The position numbers and the translations under genes were made by a program. The notes under the pieces are model-generated. The model searched no databases. It had not been told where the DNA came from and saw nothing but the letters and a program-made list of their open reading frames with translations. Shown here piece by piece: positions 59,419 to 64,000 of a stretch of 64,000 nucleotides of DNA; position 1 is the stretch's first letter, and every line of letters begins with the position of its first letter. This stretch comes from Xenorhabdus cabanillasii. GTDB lineage: Bacteria; Pseudomonadota; Gammaproteobacteria; Enterobacterales; Enterobacteriaceae. The stretch covers positions 2,356,001-2,420,000 of the forward strand of contig NZ_QTUB01000001.1 in assembly GCF_003386665.1 (NCBI RefSeq), given 5' to 3'.

Positions 59419-60492
59419 TTATTGATCATCGTCTGGCAAAAGTACACCTACTTTATTCCAGCATTCATTGGTGATGAGAGAGACTTTTTTGCCAAATAAC
59501 TTTTCTGCATTGTCAATCGTTAATGTGGCAAAATCATCAAACGTGGCATCTGAAGATAACCGGTCATCCAATAAAGTTTCATACCAGATTTTACCAGCCC
59601 GTTCCCATGAATAACCTCCCAGAGCAATTGCAAGCAGGTAAAATGCCCTGTTAGGGATACCTGAATATATATGAATACCTCCATTATCAACAAAAATCGG
59701 CAGTTCTTCATATTCATCCATGTGACCAACCTGCTTATCTTTAGGAAATGCTGAGCCTGGTTTTATAAATGAACGAAAAGCGATATCGGGCTTATTATCT
59801 GGATTGAATTTGGGCCCCAGTAGCCCTTTTCCCAATAGCCAGTCGGATTCTTCGGCTTTCTGGTTATTGGCATACTGTTTTACCATGATGCCAAACACAT
59901 CTGAAATGGACTCATTCAGGGCACCAGATTGATAAGCATAATAGAGATTAACTTCATTCTGAATGATACCATGAGTTAATTCATGTGCTACAACATCAAT
60001 CGCTGAGGTAAAGCGATTGAAATATTGCCCATCGCCATCACCAAAAACGATTTGTTTTCTGGACCAGAAGGCATTTAAGTAACGTTTACCATAATGCACT
60101 GTGGCAACTAACTTGAGTCCTTTGTTATCAAGTGAGTTTCGGCCAAAAATTTTGTTGTAGAATTCATAAGTTTTTCCAAGGTAATCATAAGCCTCATTGA
60201 CAGCAATATCCTCACTTTCAGGCATACCTTCACTGCGGGCTAATTTTCCTCCGGGAAATTCTTCTTCCTGTTCTGCATCATAGATAATTCTATGCAGTTT
60301 TGTTTTTTCATCAGATTCAATATCAGAGTCCTGCTGTAAAATATCGTCTACAGCCGTGATATTCATTAAATCGTAGACATGATCTAACGTTTTTAATACG
60401 TACTGATTAGTACACTCATCACAATTATCAGAGATTTGCTCTAAGACAAATGGAGGGATTAAACTGTATCTATTAATTTCATAAGTATTCAT
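59419..60492 (-). CDS. protealysin-like M4 metalloprotease, copy 1
   Basis: 357 residues, no classical signal peptide. Propeptide with LIPPFVLEQ (residues 11-19), then the M4 domain: HELTH (His170, Glu171, His174), Glu194 in ALNESISDVFG, and GGIHIYSGIPNRAFYLLA. Complete zinc and catalytic set. It shares most of its length with the neighbouring copy, indicating tandem duplication, but the propeptide-to-domain linker (residues 48-66) is different and acidic. Cytoplasmic precursor exported by an unknown route is typical of this subfamily. Confidence 0.9.
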   Translation of the reverse strand: MNTYEINRYSLIPPFVLEQISDNCDECTNQYVLKTLDHVYDLMNITAVDDILQQDSDIESDEKTKLHRIIYDAEQEEEFPGGKLARSEGMPESEDIAVNEAYDYLGKTYEFYNKIFGRNSLDNKGLKLVATVHYGKRYLNAFWSRKQIVFGDGDGQYFNRFTSAIDVVAHELTHGIIQNEVNLYYAYQSGALNESISDVFGIMVKQYANNQKAEESDWLLGKGLLGPKFNPDNKPDIAFRSFIKPGSAFPKDKQVGHMDEYEELPIFVDNGGIHIYSGIPNRAFYLLAIALGGYSWERAGKIWYETLLDDRLSSDATFDDFATLTIDNAEKLFGKKVSLITNECWNKVGVLLPDDDQ

Positions 60493-60751
60493 AATTATTC
60501 CCCTATTTTGTCAGTGCTGTATTTGTTCTTTGGGCGCCCATTTGCATACTATCTATAATTTAAGTGATAGTCATTAGGGGGAATATTGACGTTTTATAGC
60601 AGGATATTGCTAATGAAAAATGATAAATAAATTTATTAGTCTATTGATATGAAAATTAGATTTGGATATTTAACTAAATTTTTTTGAATGGTGATGAATA
60701 CCCCAGCGACATAGTTATTTATGTTTCTGGGGGTAATTCTGTATTGTTTTA

Positions 60752-61972
<1,221 letters not shown>

Positions 61973-62233
61973 TTAATGAATTGATTTATCAAATTCAATA
62001 AGTGAACCAGTAAAACAGCTTAACTTTTTGCGTTATATTCCATCAAACGTTTTAACTAGCTGTTGCTGTTCACTCAAGGTAAAGGCCAAAACTCATCATA
62101 GATACGATATGTAGGTCAATACATTTAAATACTCTACCTTATGAAAGGAGGGTGTTAATACAGTTTCTTGTTTGACGTCTGTGTCCAGATTCCGGAGAGT
62201 TCGATATGGAATCAGCAGCAGAGACTGTTATCT

Positions 62234-62335
62234 ATACTCATTTAACTTCAAGATGCTGGTTTATGATGATTAATACTTATTTTAAATCAATGTAATACAA
62301 GTTATTCATCATGCATCTTCAGGTTTATTGAGTAT
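62234..62335. repeat. 102-bp imperfect inverted-repeat element
   Basis: Terminal arms of 23 bp (beginning ATACTCATTTAACTTC, ending GGTTTATTGAGTAT) pair at 19 positions. Inner imperfect arms (TGATGATTAATACTTA and AAGTTATTCATCA) give an almost fully palindromic element, as in small non-autonomous inverted-repeat elements. No coding capacity. Confidence 0.6.
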
Positions 62336-62368
62336 ATATTGCATGGCTGGAACAGCCAAAGATAAGAA

Positions 62369-62387
62369 CAGGGGCGGATTGCCCCTG
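62369..62387 (-). terminator. hairpin after the tail-fibre gene
   Basis: AGGGGC/GCCCCT with a 5-nt loop lies 10 bp past the tail-fibre stop on the minus strand. The U-tract there is poor, so efficiency is uncertain. Confidence 0.5.
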
Positions 62388-62397
62388 ATTTTATCAT

Positions 62398-63384
62398 TTA
62401 TGAGGTTACTTCCTGTAATTGATAAGAAAATACCCTTCCTTTAGACGCAAATTCAGGAAGTTTTGGATAACTTGCCATATTTGACAAGTTGTTAATAATG
62501 GCGCCGTCTGATGCAAAAGCATTTAAAATTATACCCCTTGAATAAGGGGCAAATGCTATGTAAATATCATAGTTATCACCGGAGGTATTAACGGTTGCTA
62601 AACTAGTGGGAGCGCCAGTATTGGTTATGTACATCACGGCATTGATTCCGTGAGGTTTACTGTTTCCCGTTCTTAAGACTATATTTGCAATAGAGCATTG
62701 CCCAGGATATCCAATGTTGTACCCTGAGCCTCCTATTATGTTAATATTAATAGTGCTTGGTGTACTCAGCGTGGCCTCCATTGTGACCTCGGCAATTTTA
62801 ACCCAAGCTGCGTCATGAGCTGTTAGGTGACCAGTATATTGTATACCTTGTACTGCGTTTTTTGCCCTCGTTACTGTCTCAGATAAACCAAGATTGTTCA
62901 CAAATGCTTGTTTATCAGAAATATCCGCTCCATTTTGATTTTTAGCTAGCCTATTTTCGGCATTGGTATTGGCATCGATAGCATTCTGATTTGCGGTGGT
63001 TGCCAATACGTTGACTTTGCTGATATGAGAATCAGTTTCTGCTTTAGTATAGGCTCCAACATCCTCTGCTTTAAGGGTGATATCAGCGGATAGAGCATAG
63101 CCATTAACTTTACGTCCAATGGGAACTCGGTCACTGGTATTATTGTTTGCAGCATTGGCTAGATCATATGCCGCTTTCACTGCCTTTGGCGTTGCTGCCA
63201 TAGTTTCGCTATTACTATCGACATCATTACTCAGGACAACAAATCCCTTATCTTGCAGTGTTGCATTTGGATGGTTGCGGCTCTGTGCGTGTTCTTCAAT
63301 GGATTCTTTGACATATTTCGGAGTTGCAACAATAACCAGATTGCTATCTTCGGAAACAGGTGCATCAGGCTTCTTATCTTGCAT
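62398..63384 (-). CDS. phage tail fibre protein (orphan)
   Basis: 328 residues. N-terminal repeats of the P2-type tail-fibre module: VATPKYVKESIEEHAQSRNHP, then MAATPKAVKAAYDLANAANN, and PIGRKVNGYALSADITLKAEDVGAYTKAE, which match fibre shaft segments. The last 130 residues (from GIQYTGHLTAHDAAWVKIAEV) form a beta-rich tip found in variable fibre ends. It normally binds the cell surface. Upstream (larger coordinates) is an unknown small ORF; no other tail genes are visible before the window ends, so it may be the edge of a prophage or a remnant. Confidence 0.8.
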   Translation of the reverse strand: MQDKKPDAPVSEDSNLVIVATPKYVKESIEEHAQSRNHPNATLQDKGFVVLSNDVDSNSETMAATPKAVKAAYDLANAANNNTSDRVPIGRKVNGYALSADITLKAEDVGAYTKAETDSHISKVNVLATTANQNAIDANTNAENRLAKNQNGADISDKQAFVNNLGLSETVTRAKNAVQGIQYTGHLTAHDAAWVKIAEVTMEATLSTPSTININIIGGSGYNIGYPGQCSIANIVLRTGNSKPHGINAVMYITNTGAPTSLATVNTSGDNYDIYIAFAPYSRGIILNAFASDGAIINNLSNMASYPKLPEFASKGRVFSYQLQEVTS

Positions 63385-63509
63385 AGTAATTCCCTCATTT
63401 AATCAACAATGCACATTGCGAAGTAATATGAAGGCGGTGGAATACTTCTCCGCCTGTGAACATCAATAAAATCAGCTCATCAATACTGGAGAGTACGGCT
63501 TGGCTAAAT

Positions 63510-63809
63510 TCAGCTGGTTAATATTTGGTAAGTTGTATGCTTTGATAGCAGAATGGCACAAAATAACAGATGGTAAATAGTAAAATTTATCAAATAACTG
63601 ATGACACTTAGTGCTATAAAGGTGATATATCCCAGAAAGTGCTTGTATTCTTTGCTGTACGTGGTTTTCACCGTACAGATCCGGCGCATGACCGACTCAT
63701 CAGTCAGTTGCTGCATGATTTTATAGCCGCCCTTAGACGGAACACCCGTGGATAAGGAGCAGGCTTCGCCAGTCAGGACATAGTGGTGTAATTCGAGTAG
63801 TTTTTTCAT
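63510..63809 (-). CDS. unknown small membrane protein
   Basis: 99 residues, unrecognised. The N-terminal 55 residues are polar (MKKLLELHHYVLTGEAC, then KIMQQLTDESVMRRIC). The C-terminal 40 form one or two hydrophobic segments (FLGYITFIALSVISYLI, FTIYHLLFCAILL). Upstream of the tail-fibre gene on the same strand, 125 bp away. Could be a phage-borne membrane protein or a truncated gene; the hydrophobic end may be only AT-rich read-through. Confidence 0.35.
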   Translation of the reverse strand: MKKLLELHHYVLTGEACSLSTGVPSKGGYKIMQQLTDESVMRRICTVKTTYSKEYKHFLGYITFIALSVISYLINFTIYHLLFCAILLSKHTTYQILTS

Positions 63810-64000
63810 GGTGTCTTATGGTTATTCATTTTCCTCAAAGACACTATTTAATACTATGAAAAATAATTAAAAAACCTCTAAACTTTAGAGGCTAAACAGG
63901 CGAAAACATAATGACAGAATATTTACAAATTTTTTCATTTACACAGTGATAAATCTTTTACATAGGTGGTTGGTGACATCCACGATAGTTTAGCACATGT
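63810..64000. other. terminal non-coding stretch
   Basis: No convincing frame on either strand, AT-rich. An AACCTCTAAACTTTAGAGG hairpin (CCTCTAAA/TTTAGAGG) at 63872-63890 is the only structure seen. Confidence 0.3.

Overview
The window is a stretch of chromosome from a gammaproteobacterium of the Enterobacterales. Gene order from purL to der follows the Escherichia coli purL-glmY-glrK ... der segment. AT-rich accessory DNA, a short dispersed palindromic repeat, protealysin-type M4 proteases and an orphan phage tail fibre point to an entomopathogenic Morganellaceae such as Photorhabdus or Xenorhabdus. That assignment rests on protein resemblance recalled from memory; the sequence alone does not settle the genus.

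Layout. 1-10.4 kb (minus strand) is an AT-rich accessory biosynthetic cluster. It holds an acyl carrier protein, two catalytically complete ketosynthases, a Cys-less ketosynthase-like protein, a short ketosynthase-like protein, a 947-residue class III aminotransferase fused to a cyanobacterial-type acyl-ACP reductase, two short-chain dehydrogenases and a flavodoxin-fold quinone reductase. The predicted logic is: build an acyl chain on a dedicated ACP, release it reductively as an aldehyde, and transaminate it to a terminal amine. This is the most interesting system here. 10.8-14.1 kb holds fosA, a yedJ-like HD phosphohydrolase, tadA and mltF.

14.2-30 kb is core metabolism and regulation: purL (PurR box), the sRNA gene glmY with a complete sigma-54/GlrR/IHF control region, glrK-qseG-glrR, nadE-glnB, hmp (NsrR-like box), glyA (PurR box), an hcaT-like transporter and suhB. 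30.3-37 kb is trmJ and the whole iscRSUA-hscBA-fdx-iscX Fe-S assembly operon behind two tandem IscR sites. 37-57.5 kb carries pepB, a half-length sseB, the alpha-2-macroglobulin-like yfhM with its partner pbpC, a small secreted protein, ndk, rlmN, a truncated pilW-like gene, rodZ, ispG, hisS, yfgM, bamB and der. sseA, which lies beside sseB in E. coli, is missing.

57.6-64 kb is again accessory: an orphan protease propeptide ORF, two tandem protealysin-like metalloprotease genes, hemF, a non-coding structured stretch with a 102-bp inverted-repeat element, a tail-fibre gene without other phage genes, and an unidentified small membrane protein. I saw no rRNA, tRNA, CRISPR array or intact insertion sequence.
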